Assembly: GCF_021919125.1 (NCBI RefSeq)
Contig: NZ_CP083439.1
Coordinates: 1,550,001-1,614,000 of the forward strand
Source: Clavibacter sp. A6099
GTDB taxonomy: Bacteria > Actinomycetota > Actinomycetes > Actinomycetales > Microbacteriaceae
Length of the DNA: 64,000 nt
Reading direction: 5' to 3'
In this document: positions 1 through 7,823 of the stretch, piece by piece
How positions within the stretch are numbered: position 1 is the stretch's first letter
How the letters are laid out: each line of letters starts with the position of its first letter
The notes under the pieces: generated by a model
What the model was told of the DNA's origin: nothing
The model's database searches: none
What the model saw: only the letters and a program-made list of their open reading frames with translations
Program-made: the position numbers and the translations under genes

Positions 1-302
1 TAGGCGATGCCCGAGACGCCGCCGTCGAGCGGGTGCCCGTAGGAGATCTCCGGCACGACGAGGTCGATGCGGCGGTCGAGCTGGAACGCCCGGAAGAAGC
101 CGGACGCGAGCGCCATCGGGTGCACGGCGGAGCAGATGTCATGGTGGAAGCCGGGGAGCGTGAGCTCGGCCGTGCGGCTGCCGCCGCCGATCGTGTCGGC
201 CCGCTCGTGCACCTCGACCCGGAGGCCCGCGCGCGCCATCGTCACGGCCGCGGCCAGCCCGTTCGGTCCGGATCCGACCACGATCACGTCGATGTCACCC
301 AT
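1..302 (-). CDS. FAD-dependent oxidoreductase, phytoene desaturase/PYROXD2-like (N-terminal part)
   Basis: Only the first 100 codons are in the window; the gene continues off the left edge. The protein opens with a Rossmann FAD-binding motif, VVGSGPNGLAAA at residues 8-19, followed at about residues 37-41 by the IGGGS segment typical of the phytoene desaturase / amine oxidase flavoprotein superfamily. The segment FHHDICSAVHPMA suggests the phytoene-desaturase-like (PYROXD2-type) branch. ATG is the first in-frame start and lies 9 bases after the stop of the upstream short-chain dehydrogenase, so the two are probably cotranscribed. The substrate cannot be told from this fragment. The fold assignment is firm; the subfamily is an inference. 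Confidence 0.85.
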   Translation of the reverse strand, partial: MGDIDVIVVGSGPNGLAAAVTMARAGLRVEVHERADTIGGGSRTAELTLPGFHHDICSAVHPMALASGFFRAFQLDRRIDLVVPEISYGHPLDGGVSGIA

Positions 303-311
303 GCGTCGAGG

Positions 312-1310
312 CTATCGGCGACGCAGCGCGGCGGCCCCGGCGACGACGCCGGAGAGGAGGGCACCCGCGCCGATCGCGACGGTCTTCGCGCGGTTGCGGA
401 TGATCCAGACCTGGGGGCTCGTCATGCGCGCGCGGTCGCTGAAGATGCCGCGCGCGCCCTGGTCGCCCGCGGTCGGCGTGTAGAGGTTCGTCGTCAGCAT
501 GGGCTGCGTCTTGTCCTCGGCCTGCTGGCCGCTGTAGCCGGTCTTCGCGAGGTAGCCGTCGAGCCAGTTCGCGACGAAGCGGTTCCCGAGCACGGTCATC
601 ACGGTCGGCTCGCCGACCCAGTTGCGGCGCTTCGGCTTCTCGGCGACGGCGGCGATCGCCTGCGCGCCCACCTCGGGCTCGAAGATCGGCGGCACGGGCT
701 GCGGGTGGTGCGGCAGCTGCGACTTGACCCAGTTGAACTGGATCGTGTTGAGCGCCGGCATGTCGACCGTGGAGATGCGCACCTTGCTCTCGTTGTGGAT
801 CAGCTCGGTCGTCACCGACTCGGTGAAGCCCTGCACGGCGTGCTTGGCGGCGCAGTACGCGGCCTGGAGCGGGATCCCGCGGTGCGCGAGCGCGGAGCCG
901 ACCTGGATCACGTGGCCCCGGTCGCGCGGCACCATGCGGCTGAGCGCGGCGCGCGTGCCGTTGACGAAGCCGAAGTAGTTGACGGCCGTGGCGCGCTCGA
1001 AGTCGGCCGGATCCGTGGTGAGGAACTCACCGAAGACGCCGACCATGGCGTCGTTGACCCACAGGTCGATGGGACCGAGCTCGTCCTCGACGCGGTCGGC
1101 AGCGGCCTCGACGGCGAGGCGGTCGGCGACGTCGGTGGAGATGCCGAGGCCGCGGCGGCCGCGCGCCTCGATGTCCGCGACCGCGCCCGCGAGCCCGTCC
1201 TCGCCGCGCGCGAGGACGGCGACGTCCCAGCCACGGTCGGCGAGCTCCCGTACGGTCGCGCGGCCCAGTCCGGCCGATCCTCCGGTGACGACGGCGATGC
1301 CTCGAGTCAT
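312..1310 (-). CDS. SDR family NAD(P)-dependent oxidoreductase with C-terminal membrane anchor
   Basis: A 332-residue classical-type short-chain dehydrogenase. The cofactor motif TGGSAGLG is at residues 9-16 and the catalytic YxxxK (YCAAK) near residue 155, after a serine in VGSALAH. The usual NNAG stabilising motif reads NDAM, an unusual substitution. The core ends near residue 250; the remaining part is an extension finishing in a single hydrophobic helix (AIGAGALLSGVVAGAAAL) and an Arg-rich tip, so the enzyme is probably membrane-anchored from the cytoplasmic side. AAGGAG lies 5 bases before the ATG. It sits between an acyl-CoA ligase and a FAD oxidoreductase read the same way, which suggests lipid or isoprenoid substrates, but the substrate is unknown. 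Confidence 0.9.
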   Translation of the reverse strand: MTRGIAVVTGGSAGLGRATVRELADRGWDVAVLARGEDGLAGAVADIEARGRRGLGISTDVADRLAVEAAADRVEDELGPIDLWVNDAMVGVFGEFLTTDPADFERATAVNYFGFVNGTRAALSRMVPRDRGHVIQVGSALAHRGIPLQAAYCAAKHAVQGFTESVTTELIHNESKVRISTVDMPALNTIQFNWVKSQLPHHPQPVPPIFEPEVGAQAIAAVAEKPKRRNWVGEPTVMTVLGNRFVANWLDGYLAKTGYSGQQAEDKTQPMLTTNLYTPTAGDQGARGIFSDRARMTSPQVWIIRNRAKTVAIGAGALLSGVVAGAAALRRR

Positions 1311-1355
1311 GTGGCTCCTTCGATGGTTGGTGCACGAAACGTGCTCTTCCACCGT

Positions 1356-1396
1356 AGGACCGGCGCACCCCCGCGGAGGCCTCCCGGCCCGGTCCT
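1356..1396 (-). terminator. Possible terminator after the acyl-CoA ligase gene
   Basis: An 8-bp perfect inverted repeat (AGGACCGG/CCGGTCCT) encloses a GC-rich 25-base loop with further pairing potential. It starts about 12 bases past the ligase stop codon. There is no clear T-run, so the call is tentative; it could equally be a processing or attenuation hairpin between the ligase and the SDR gene. Confidence 0.4.
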
Positions 1397-1408
1397 GCCA
1401 GGCGGCGG

Positions 1409-3097
1409 TCAGCCTTCGCGCTGCAGCTCCTCGCGCACCTGGCGGCGGAGCACCTTGCCGATGAGCGACGTGGGCAGCGCGTCCACCTGGATCACGCGAC
1501 GGGGGACCTTGTAGGCCGTGAGGTGGGCGCGGCAGTACGCGCGGATCGCGGCCTCGTCGAGCGTCGATCCCGGATCCAGGACGACCGCTGCCGTGACGTC
1601 CTCGCCGCCGTCCGCCGACGGGAGGCCGACCACGGCGACGCCCTGCACGCCCGGCGCACCGCGCACGACGTCCTCGACCTCGCTGGGGGAGACGTTGAAG
1701 CCGCCCGTGATGATGAGCTCCTTCATCCGGTCGACGATCGTCGTGAAGCCGTCGGCGTCGACGCGCACGATGTCGCCCGTCCGGAACCAGCCGCCGTCGA
1801 GGAGCGCGGCGCGCGTCTCGTCGGGGCGGCGCCAGTAGCCCTGGAACACCTGGGGACCGCGGATGAGCAGCTCGCCCTCCTCGCCGGGTGCGCGGTCGAC
1901 GGTGGGATCCTCGGGATCCACGACGCGCACCTGGGTGCTCGGGAACGGGACGCCCACGGTGCCGGGCCGCCGCGACGGGCCGATGGGGTTGCCGAGCGCG
2001 ACGGGCGACGTCTCCGTGAGGCCGTAGCCCTCGACGAGGTAGCCGCCCGTGAGGCCCTCCCACAGCTCGACCGTGGGGACCGGCAGGTTCATGGCGCCGG
2101 AGATCGCGAACCGGACGTCCGTGAGGTCCACGCGCTTCTCCTTCGCGCCGCGCGCCAGCCGCTCGTAGATGGGCGGCACGGCGGGCAGGAACGTCGGCGG
2201 GTGCTTCCGCGCGGCGGCGAGCACGAGGTCCACGTCGAACTTGGGGAAGAGCACGAGGCGCGCGCCGATCGCCATGGCGAACGTGAGGCAGAGCGTGAGG
2301 CCGTAGGCGTGGAACATCGGCAGCACGCCGTAGACGGTCTCGCCGCCGTCCGCGAGGCCGGGCACCCAGGCGCGTCCCTGCATGGCGTTGGCGTGCAGGT
2401 TGCGATGCGTGAGGATCGCGCCCTTGGGGCTCGCCGTCGTGCCGCTCGTGTACTGGAGGATCGCGACGTCGTCGAGCTCGGGCCTGGGGCGGGATGCGGC
2501 GATGCGGCGGTGGTCGACCAGCGTCTCCCAGGTGACGGTGTCCTTCACGGGCGCGGTGATCGCGGCGCGGGCGCGGCGGGCGGCGGGCACCGGGAGGCGG
2601 AGCTTGAGGCGCGTCGCCAGCGGCATCGCGGCGGGCAGGTCGACCGAGACGATCGTGTCCACGGGCACGTCCCGCGGCATGTCCTGGATGGTGCCGACGA
2701 CCGTGTTCCAGGCGATGACGACGCGGGCACCGTGGTCCTCGAACTGGTGGCGGAGCTCCCGCGGCGTGTAGAGCGGGTTGTGCTCGACGACGATCGCGCC
2801 GAGCCGGAGCACCGCGTAGAAGGCGACGATGTGCTGCGGGCAGTTCGGCAGCACGAGCGCGACGCGGTCGCCCTTGCGGACGCCGAGGCGGCGGAGGCCC
2901 TCGGCGGCGCGCGCGATCTGGTCGCCCATCTCGCGGTACGTCGTCTCGCGGCCGAAGAACTCGAGGGCGACGGCCTTCGCGTGCCGCTGGATGGAGCGCT
3001 CGACCATCTCGACCAGGGACCCGATGACGGGCGGGATGTCTGCCGACACCCCGTCCGCGTAGCTGCGTACCCAGGGGCGGTCGGCGTCGATGCTCAT
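1409..3097 (-). CDS. Long-chain fatty-acid--CoA ligase (AMP-binding)
   Basis: A 562-residue member of the acyl-CoA synthetase (ANL) superfamily, which activates fatty acids with ATP and CoA through an acyl-adenylate. The P-loop-like AMP motif YTSGTTASPKGA is intact, as are GYGLTETSP (adenine/acyl pocket), the hinge region with TGDI followed by RMKELI, and the C-terminal catalytic lysine in IGKVLRR. Length is normal for FadD-type ligases. The start chosen is the ATG 6 bases after a TATGGT -10 hexamer, so the mRNA may be leaderless; an in-frame ATG 54 bases upstream lies before that promoter. The chain-length preference cannot be read from sequence. Confidence 0.93.
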   Translation of the reverse strand: MSIDADRPWVRSYADGVSADIPPVIGSLVEMVERSIQRHAKAVALEFFGRETTYREMGDQIARAAEGLRRLGVRKGDRVALVLPNCPQHIVAFYAVLRLGAIVVEHNPLYTPRELRHQFEDHGARVVIAWNTVVGTIQDMPRDVPVDTIVSVDLPAAMPLATRLKLRLPVPAARRARAAITAPVKDTVTWETLVDHRRIAASRPRPELDDVAILQYTSGTTASPKGAILTHRNLHANAMQGRAWVPGLADGGETVYGVLPMFHAYGLTLCLTFAMAIGARLVLFPKFDVDLVLAAARKHPPTFLPAVPPIYERLARGAKEKRVDLTDVRFAISGAMNLPVPTVELWEGLTGGYLVEGYGLTETSPVALGNPIGPSRRPGTVGVPFPSTQVRVVDPEDPTVDRAPGEEGELLIRGPQVFQGYWRRPDETRAALLDGGWFRTGDIVRVDADGFTTIVDRMKELIITGGFNVSPSEVEDVVRGAPGVQGVAVVGLPSADGGEDVTAAVVLDPGSTLDEAAIRAYCRAHLTAYKVPRRVIQVDALPTSLIGKVLRRQVREELQREG

Positions 3098-3103
3098 GTC
3101 CCC

Positions 3104-3109
3104 ACCATA
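3104..3109 (-). promoter_or_regulatory. -10 hexamer of a leaderless-type promoter for the acyl-CoA ligase
   Basis: TATGGT lies exactly 6 bases before the ligase ATG, a spacing that would place transcription start at or next to the start codon. No convincing -35 is visible, as is usual in actinobacteria. Inferred from pattern only. Confidence 0.5.
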
Positions 3110-3113
3110 GGGA

Positions 3114-3140
3114 ATGCGCCCGGGCGGAACCCGGGCGCAT
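3114..3140 (-). terminator. GC-rich terminator hairpin after SDR gene
   Basis: An 11-bp perfect stem (ATGCGCCCGGG with its complement) with a 5-base loop, 21 bases past the stop of the SDR gene. There is no U-tract, as is common in high-GC actinobacteria. It separates the SDR gene from the ligase promoter. Confidence 0.7.
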
Positions 3141-3161
3141 CGGTCGTGCATCGGTCCCGGG

Positions 3162-4091
3162 CTACGCGGGGTAGACGACGCCCGTCAGCTGCTCCGACGC
3201 GTCCCACAGGCGGCGGGCGAGCTCGGGGTCCTTCGACCACGGGCTCGACGCGGCCAGGTGCGGCATGCCGCTCATGCCGCCTGCGCCCGCGGGGCCGTAG
3301 TAGTCGCCGGGGTGGACGCCGAGGCCCGTGGCTGCCTGGATCTGGGGGAGGGCGCCCACGCGCACGTCCTGGCCCAGCGCGGCTGGCCCGAACCTGGCGG
3401 CCAGGTCGCTCATGACCCCCTGGGGCCCGGATCCGGGTCCGTTCTTCGCGAGGTTCGTGGACGTGACGCCGGGGTGGGCGGCGACGGCCGTGAGCCCCCA
3501 GCCGCGCTCCTCGGACAGCGCCTGCAGGCGCCGCATGAACAGGAGGTTGGCGAGCTTGGCCTGGCCGTACGCCGCCCAGGCGCTGTACCTCCGCTCGGAC
3601 TGGAGGTCGCCGAACGCGATGCGGCCCATCCAGTGCGCGAGGCTCGAGACGACGACCACGCGGGGCGCGTCGGCGGCCCGGAGCGCCGGCAGGAGCAGGC
3701 CGGTCAGCGCGAAGTGGCCGAGGTGGTTCGTGCCGAGCTGGATCTCGAACCCGTCGGCCGTCTCCCGCCGGTCCGGCGGGGCCATGACGCCGGCGTTGTC
3801 GACGAGGATGTCGATCGGCCCGCGCTCGATCTCGCGGTCGGCGAAGGCGCGCACGGACGCGAGGTCGGCGAGGTCGAGGGATCCGACCTCGACGTGGACG
3901 CCGGGGTGGCGGTCGCGGATGGAGCCGGCCGCGTCCTCGCCGCGCTCGGGGTCGCGGGAGGTGAGCACGACGGACGCGCCGGCCGCGGCGAGCCGGCGCG
4001 CGGTCTCGAGGCCGAGGCCGCTGTTGCCGCCGGTGACGACGGCGCGCTTCCCGTCGAGCGGGCTGATGATGATGTCGGTGGGACGGGGCAC
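3162..4091 (-). CDS. SDR family oxidoreductase, retinol dehydrogenase-like
   Basis: A 309-residue short-chain dehydrogenase. It has the TGGNSGLG cofactor loop at residues 20-27, DNAG replacing NNAG, a serine in VVSSLAHW and a catalytic YGQAK, followed by the PGVTSTNL segment found in the protochlorophyllide/retinol dehydrogenase-like branch. The Arg after the second strand (TSRD) suggests NADP(H). GTG was chosen as start because AAGAGGAG lies 6 bases before it and homologues begin close to the Rossmann fold. A TAGCGT -10 like element lies about 25 bases further upstream. It stands alone between a terminator and a divergent gene; the substrate is unknown. Confidence 0.88.
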   Translation of the reverse strand: MPRPTDIIISPLDGKRAVVTGGNSGLGLETARRLAAAGASVVLTSRDPERGEDAAGSIRDRHPGVHVEVGSLDLADLASVRAFADREIERGPIDILVDNAGVMAPPDRRETADGFEIQLGTNHLGHFALTGLLLPALRAADAPRVVVVSSLAHWMGRIAFGDLQSERRYSAWAAYGQAKLANLLFMRRLQALSEERGWGLTAVAAHPGVTSTNLAKNGPGSGPQGVMSDLAARFGPAALGQDVRVGALPQIQAATGLGVHPGDYYGPAGAGGMSGMPHLAASSPWSKDPELARRLWDASEQLTGVVYPA

Positions 4092-4212
4092 GCGGACTCC
4101 TCTTGCGGGTGGGATCCCCACGCTAGCGAGGTCGGCCGGGCGTCGCCCGTGCGGGTGGTGCGGGGCCGCGCGCCGACAGGACGTCGGGGGCCGCCGATGG
4201 GAGGATCGGGGC

Positions 4213-4566
4213 ATGTGGATGAGACGCGGCCGGGACGGATCCGAGGATGAGCGGGGGAGCGACGGGTCGCACGCGATCGGGGTCGGCGCCGTGGTCGTGA
4301 TCCTCGACGGCGCGGCCGCCACGGGCGATCCCGCGCTCGACGGGGAGCCCGTCGGCCTCGTGGTCGCCTCCGCCTCCGACGGCCTCCGCAGCGTCAGCCC
4401 CGTGCCGACCGCGCGCGGCCGGTCCTGGGTCGTGGAGCTCGGATCGGACGACGACGGCGCGGCCGGCCGTCGGGTCGTGGTGCCGCAGAGCGCGCTGCGC
4501 CTGGTCGACGACGCCGACGAGGCGGTCCCCGCGCTGCCCGCCGACGACCTGCCGCCGCGCGCGTGA
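4213..4566 (+). CDS. Hypothetical protein, coupled to M20 peptidase gene
   Basis: A 117-residue acidic protein that I do not recognise. It has a charged N-terminus, then a compact hydrophobic beta-rich core (VGAVVVILDG, PVGLVVAS, SWVVEL, RRVVVPQSALRLVD). There is no signal peptide or membrane segment. Its TGA overlaps the GTG of the following peptidase gene (GTGA), so the two are translationally coupled and likely functionally linked. An in-frame second ATG two codons downstream is an alternative start. Codon use matches the neighbours, which supports a real gene. Confidence 0.65.
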   Translation: MWMRRGRDGSEDERGSDGSHAIGVGAVVVILDGAAATGDPALDGEPVGLVVASASDGLRSVSPVPTARGRSWVVELGSDDDGAAGRRVVVPQSALRLVDDADEAVPALPADDLPPRA

Positions 4567-5786
4567 GCGGCAACGTGACGGGACCCGACAGCGGCGTCGC
4601 GGCGATCGTGGATCCCGTCGACCTCGCCGCCGAGCTGATCCGCATCGACTCGACCAACCCCGACCTCGTGCCGGGCGCAGCGGGCGAGACCGCCATCGCC
4701 GCGCACGTCGAGGCGTGGCTCCGCGCCCGCGGGTTCGACGTCCGCGTCCTCGAGGGGACGCCCGGTCGTCCGACCGTCCTCGCGACCGCGCGCGGCACGG
4801 GCGGCGGGCGCACGATCCTCCTCGACGGGCACCTCGACACCGTGCCGCCCGGCGATCCCGAGCGCGGCGGCCTGCTCCCGCGGATCGATGGCGGACGCCT
4901 CCTCGGTCGCGGGGCCTTCGACATGAAGGCGGGCCTCGCCGCGATGATGGTCGCCGCGGACCGCGCCCGGTGGATCGGCACGCGCGGGGACGTCGTGCTC
5001 GCGCTCGTCGCCGACGAGGAGTTCGCGAGCGTGGGGACCGAGGAGGCGCTCCGTGCTCTCGCCGCCGAGGGCACGCGCATCGACGGGGCCGTGATCTCCG
5101 AGCCCAGCCAGTCGGAGGCGATCGTCGCCCACCGCGGCTTCGGCTGGTACGAGATCCGCCTCCGCGGGCGCGCGGCGCACGGGTCCATGCCGGAGCAGGG
5201 CGTCGACGCGATCGCGCACGCGGGGCTGGTGCTCCGCGAGCTCGACGCGCTGGCCGAGCGCCTCGCCGCGGGGCCCCGCCACCCGCTCCTCGGGACGGGC
5301 GCGGTGCGCGTCTCCCGGATCCACGGCGGTTCGGACGCGGCCACGGTCGCCGACTCCTGCGTCCTCACGATCGAGCGCCGCTTCCTCCCCGGCCAGTCGA
5401 CGGCCGACGTCGAGGCCGAGCTGCGCGCGGCGCTCGACGCGGTCGCCGCCCGCACACCCGGGATGGACGTCGAGCTCGAGGTGCTCGTCGCCCGCGCGGC
5501 GTTCGAGGCCGACGTCGACGGGCCGCTCGCACGCGCCGTGCTCGACAGCGGGGCGCGCATCACCGGATCGCCCGTCCCGCACCGCGGAGAGCCGTTCTGG
5601 ACCGACGCCGGCCTCGTGCACGAGGCGGGGATCCCGTGCATCCTCCTGGGCGTCACGGGCGGCGGCGCGCACGCCGACGAGGAGTGGGCCGAGGTCGACT
5701 CGATCCGCCGGCTCGCCGACGTGCTCGAGGGCGCGATCCTCGACTTCTGCGGGAGCGGGAGCGGGAGCGGGAGCGCGGGCGCCTGA
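4563..5786 (+). CDS. M20 family metallopeptidase (ArgE/DapE/carboxypeptidase G2-like)
   Basis: A 407-residue zinc hydrolase of the M20 family. Metal-ligand motifs are in order: DGHLDT near residue 95, the bridging Asp in RGAFDMKAG, and the general base/ligand pair in ADEEF. The dimerisation domain contains the conserved AAHGSMPE. Members remove acyl groups or C-terminal residues (acetylornithine, succinyl-diaminopimelate, small peptides); the substrate here cannot be assigned. The GTG start overlaps the upstream stop. The C-terminus is odd: a Gly-Ser tail encoded by four perfect GGGAGC repeats, absent from typical family members. Confidence 0.9.
   Translation: MSGNVTGPDSGVAAIVDPVDLAAELIRIDSTNPDLVPGAAGETAIAAHVEAWLRARGFDVRVLEGTPGRPTVLATARGTGGGRTILLDGHLDTVPPGDPERGGLLPRIDGGRLLGRGAFDMKAGLAAMMVAADRARWIGTRGDVVLALVADEEFASVGTEEALRALAAEGTRIDGAVISEPSQSEAIVAHRGFGWYEIRLRGRAAHGSMPEQGVDAIAHAGLVLRELDALAERLAAGPRHPLLGTGAVRVSRIHGGSDAATVADSCVLTIERRFLPGQSTADVEAELRAALDAVAARTPGMDVELEVLVARAAFEADVDGPLARAVLDSGARITGSPVPHRGEPFWTDAGLVHEAGIPCILLGVTGGGAHADEEWAEVDSIRRLADVLEGAILDFCGSGSGSGSAGA
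5751..5774 (+). repeat. Hexanucleotide tandem repeat (GGGAGC)4 in coding sequence
   Basis: Four perfect tandem copies of GGGAGC at the 3' end of the M20 peptidase gene. They encode alternating Gly-Ser residues, so copy-number slippage would change tail length without a frameshift. Confidence 0.9.
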
Positions 5787-5806
5787 CCGCCTGGCGGGCT
5801 GGTCGC

Positions 5807-6313
5807 CTAGTCGCGCGTCGCCGACCGGTGCAGCTGCACGTCGAGCCGTCCCGCGTCGGCCGTCGCGGTCATCCACGTGAAGTCCGGCTGGCGGCGCCGG
5901 TCGGTGGGGGAGCCGGGATTGAGGAGCCGGAGCCCTGAGGGCGTCACGGTGTCCCACGGGATGTGGCTGTGGCCGAAGACGAGCACGTCGGTGTCCGGGA
6001 AGGCCGCGTCCATCCGCCGCTCGCGGCCCGCGGATGCGCCCGTCTCGTGCGTGACGGCGAAGCGGATCCCCTCGATCACCGCGCGCGCCGTCTCCGGCAG
6101 CCGTGCCCGCAGCCCCGCAGGGTCGTTGTTGCCCCAGCACGCGAGGAGCCGAGCGGCGCGGGCCTCGAGCGCGTCGAGGGCGGGCTCGTCGACCCAGTCG
6201 CCCGCGTGGATCACGACGTCGGCGGAGTCGACCGCCCGCCAGAGCGCCCGCGGCAGGTCCTTCGCGCGCTTCGGGAGGTGGGTGTCGCTGAGGATCACGA
6301 GCGATGCGGTCAC
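5807..6313 (-). CDS. YfcE/MJ0936-type metallophosphoesterase
   Basis: A 168-residue calcineurin-like phosphoesterase of the small prokaryotic phosphodiesterase type. All metal motifs are present: SDTHL near the N-terminus, GDW, GNND, the histidine in VTHE and the closing GHSH. GTG was chosen because the protein then begins right at the first strand, where the family begins, and GGAGCG precedes it. A TAGCGT hexamer lies 7 bases upstream, so the message may be nearly leaderless. It converges with the M20 gene, with about 20 bases between stops. The natural substrate is not known. Confidence 0.88.
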   Translation of the reverse strand: MTASLVILSDTHLPKRAKDLPRALWRAVDSADVVIHAGDWVDEPALDALEARAARLLACWGNNDPAGLRARLPETARAVIEGIRFAVTHETGASAGRERRMDAAFPDTDVLVFGHSHIPWDTVTPSGLRLLNPGSPTDRRRQPDFTWMTATADAGRLDVQLHRSATRD

Positions 6314-6389
6314 CCGCTCCACGCTACGCGGCCCGACCCGCGCGGCATGATGGACGCACACCCACCCATCGCCCCACGAGGAGGCGCCC

Positions 6390-7004
6390 ATGACCGGCAT
6401 CACCCGCGGCTTCGTCGGCCGCCCGCGGAAGGGCCCGGCCGACCGCCTCCCGCCCGGCCAGTACGACACCCAGGGCGGCTGGCCGGTCCTCACCGCCGAG
6501 GCCGTCCCGAACCTGCCGGAGTCACGCTGGTCGATCGCCGTCGACGGCCTCGTCGAGCGCCCCACCACCTGGGACTGGGACGAGGCGCACGCACTGCCCC
6601 GCTCCGAGTACGCGGGCGACATCCACTGCGTCACCACGTGGACCCGGCTCGACACGCGATTCGCGGGCGTCAGCGTCGACAGCCTGCTCGACGCTGCGGG
6701 TCCGCTCCCGGAGGCGCGCTTCGTGCTCGCGACCTCGCACTCCGGCTACACGACCAACCTCCCCCTCGCGGACCTCCGCGGCGGCCGGGCGTGGATCGCG
6801 TGGGAGGCCGACGGCCGCCCGCTCACGGCCGACCACGGGGGCCCCGCGCGGCTGCTCGTGCCGCACCTCTACTTCTGGAAGAGCGCCAAGTGGATCGCCC
6901 GCCTCACGCTCCTCGACCGCGACCAGCAGGGCTTCTGGGAGCGCAACGGGTACCACGACCGCGGCGACCCGTGGCGCGAGCAGCGCTACCAGGGAGACCG
7001 CTGA
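6390..7004 (+). CDS. Sulfite oxidase-like molybdopterin oxidoreductase, cytosolic
   Basis: A 204-residue protein of the sulfite oxidase/YedY molybdopterin-binding fold. The conserved GDIHCVTTW segment contains the expected molybdenum-ligating cysteine (Cys80). SHSGYTTNLPL and GPARLLVPHLYFWKSAKW are also characteristic of the bacterial sulfite-oxidase-like group. There is no Tat or Sec signal, so unlike MsrP (YedY) it should act in the cytoplasm. The next gene, a flavin reductase, follows at once and is a likely electron-transfer partner. The substrate is unknown; by analogy it may reduce or oxidise an S- or N-oxide. Confidence 0.88.
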   Translation: MTGITRGFVGRPRKGPADRLPPGQYDTQGGWPVLTAEAVPNLPESRWSIAVDGLVERPTTWDWDEAHALPRSEYAGDIHCVTTWTRLDTRFAGVSVDSLLDAAGPLPEARFVLATSHSGYTTNLPLADLRGGRAWIAWEADGRPLTADHGGPARLLVPHLYFWKSAKWIARLTLLDRDQQGFWERNGYHDRGDPWREQRYQGDR

Positions 7005-7048
7005 TCGCCGCGGCACCCGCGGGCGGGTCCGCATCCGGACCCGCCCGC

Positions 7049-7759
7049 GTGCCCGCCGTCCCGGCCTCGGTCGGCGGCGAGTGGCGGACGGCGACCATCA
7101 CCGCGCTCGAGCACCCGACGCCCACGACCGTCCTGCTGCGGTTCGACGTGCCCGACCGGATCCCGCACCTGCCCGGCCAGCACTGCGTCGTGCGGCTGCG
7201 CGCGGCGGACGGCTACACCGCGCAGCGCTCGTACTCGATCCTGTCCGCTCCGCACGAGGAGGGCGTCGAGCTGCTGATGGAGCGCTACGAGGACGGCGAG
7301 GTGAGCGGCTTCTTCGCCGACGTCGCCCGGGTCGGCGACGAGATCGAGATGCGCCTGCCCATCGGCGGCTTCTTCGTCTGGGACGGCGCGACCCCGGCCG
7401 TCGCGCTCGGCGGCGGCACCGGCGCGGTCCCGCTCGTGGCGATGGTCCGCCACGCACGGCACCTCGGCGTGCCGCACCTCGTCCGCGTGGCCGTCTCGGC
7501 GCGCACGGCGGCCGACGTCCCGTGCCGCGCGGAGCTCGAGGACGCGGGCGCCCTCGTCGCGACCACGCGGGAGCGGCACGGCGCGCGCGGATTCGGCCGC
7601 CTCCGGGCCGAGGAGGTCCAGGGGCTCGCCGCGGGCGCCGGGGTCGCGCTCGTCTGCGGATCCACCGCCTTCGCGGGCGGGGCGACGCTCCTGCTGCTCG
7701 ACGCCGGGGTCGGCCGCGATGCGATCCGCATCGAGCAGTTCGGCCCCTCGGGGGAGTGA
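7049..7759 (+). CDS. FAD/NAD(P)-binding ferredoxin reductase-type oxidoreductase
   Basis: A 236-residue ferredoxin-NADP reductase superfamily protein. The FAD-binding RSYSI motif is near residue 60, followed by the NAD(P)-binding GGGTGAVPL and the C-terminal CGST. It lacks an iron-sulfur domain, so it probably passes electrons from NAD(P)H straight to a partner, most likely the preceding molybdoenzyme. GTG at 7049 is the first conventional start. A CTG at 7001 overlapping the upstream stop, with GGGAG before it, is an alternative that would add 16 residues. The two-gene layout is common for sulfite-oxidase-like proteins of actinobacteria. Confidence 0.83.
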   Translation: MPAVPASVGGEWRTATITALEHPTPTTVLLRFDVPDRIPHLPGQHCVVRLRAADGYTAQRSYSILSAPHEEGVELLMERYEDGEVSGFFADVARVGDEIEMRLPIGGFFVWDGATPAVALGGGTGAVPLVAMVRHARHLGVPHLVRVAVSARTAADVPCRAELEDAGALVATTRERHGARGFGRLRAEEVQGLAAGAGVALVCGSTAFAGGATLLLLDAGVGRDAIRIEQFGPSGE

Positions 7760-7823
7760 CGGCGGCGTCCCGCCGGGCCACACTGGGGCGGACGGCGACG
7801 GAGCCGCGGGGAGCGGGTGCCGC

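Noticed and set aside
33-3415. Long open frames on the plus strand (33-1514, 1523-3415) opposite the SDR and acyl-CoA ligase genes
   Set aside because: Their translations are Arg/Ala/Asp-rich without any domain, while the minus strand carries intact enzyme motifs. They arise from GC-biased third positions.
5963-7004. N-terminal extension of the flavin reductase frame back to 5963
   Set aside because: It crosses the phosphoesterase and the molybdoenzyme in other frames and is low-complexity; the reductase domain begins after 7049.
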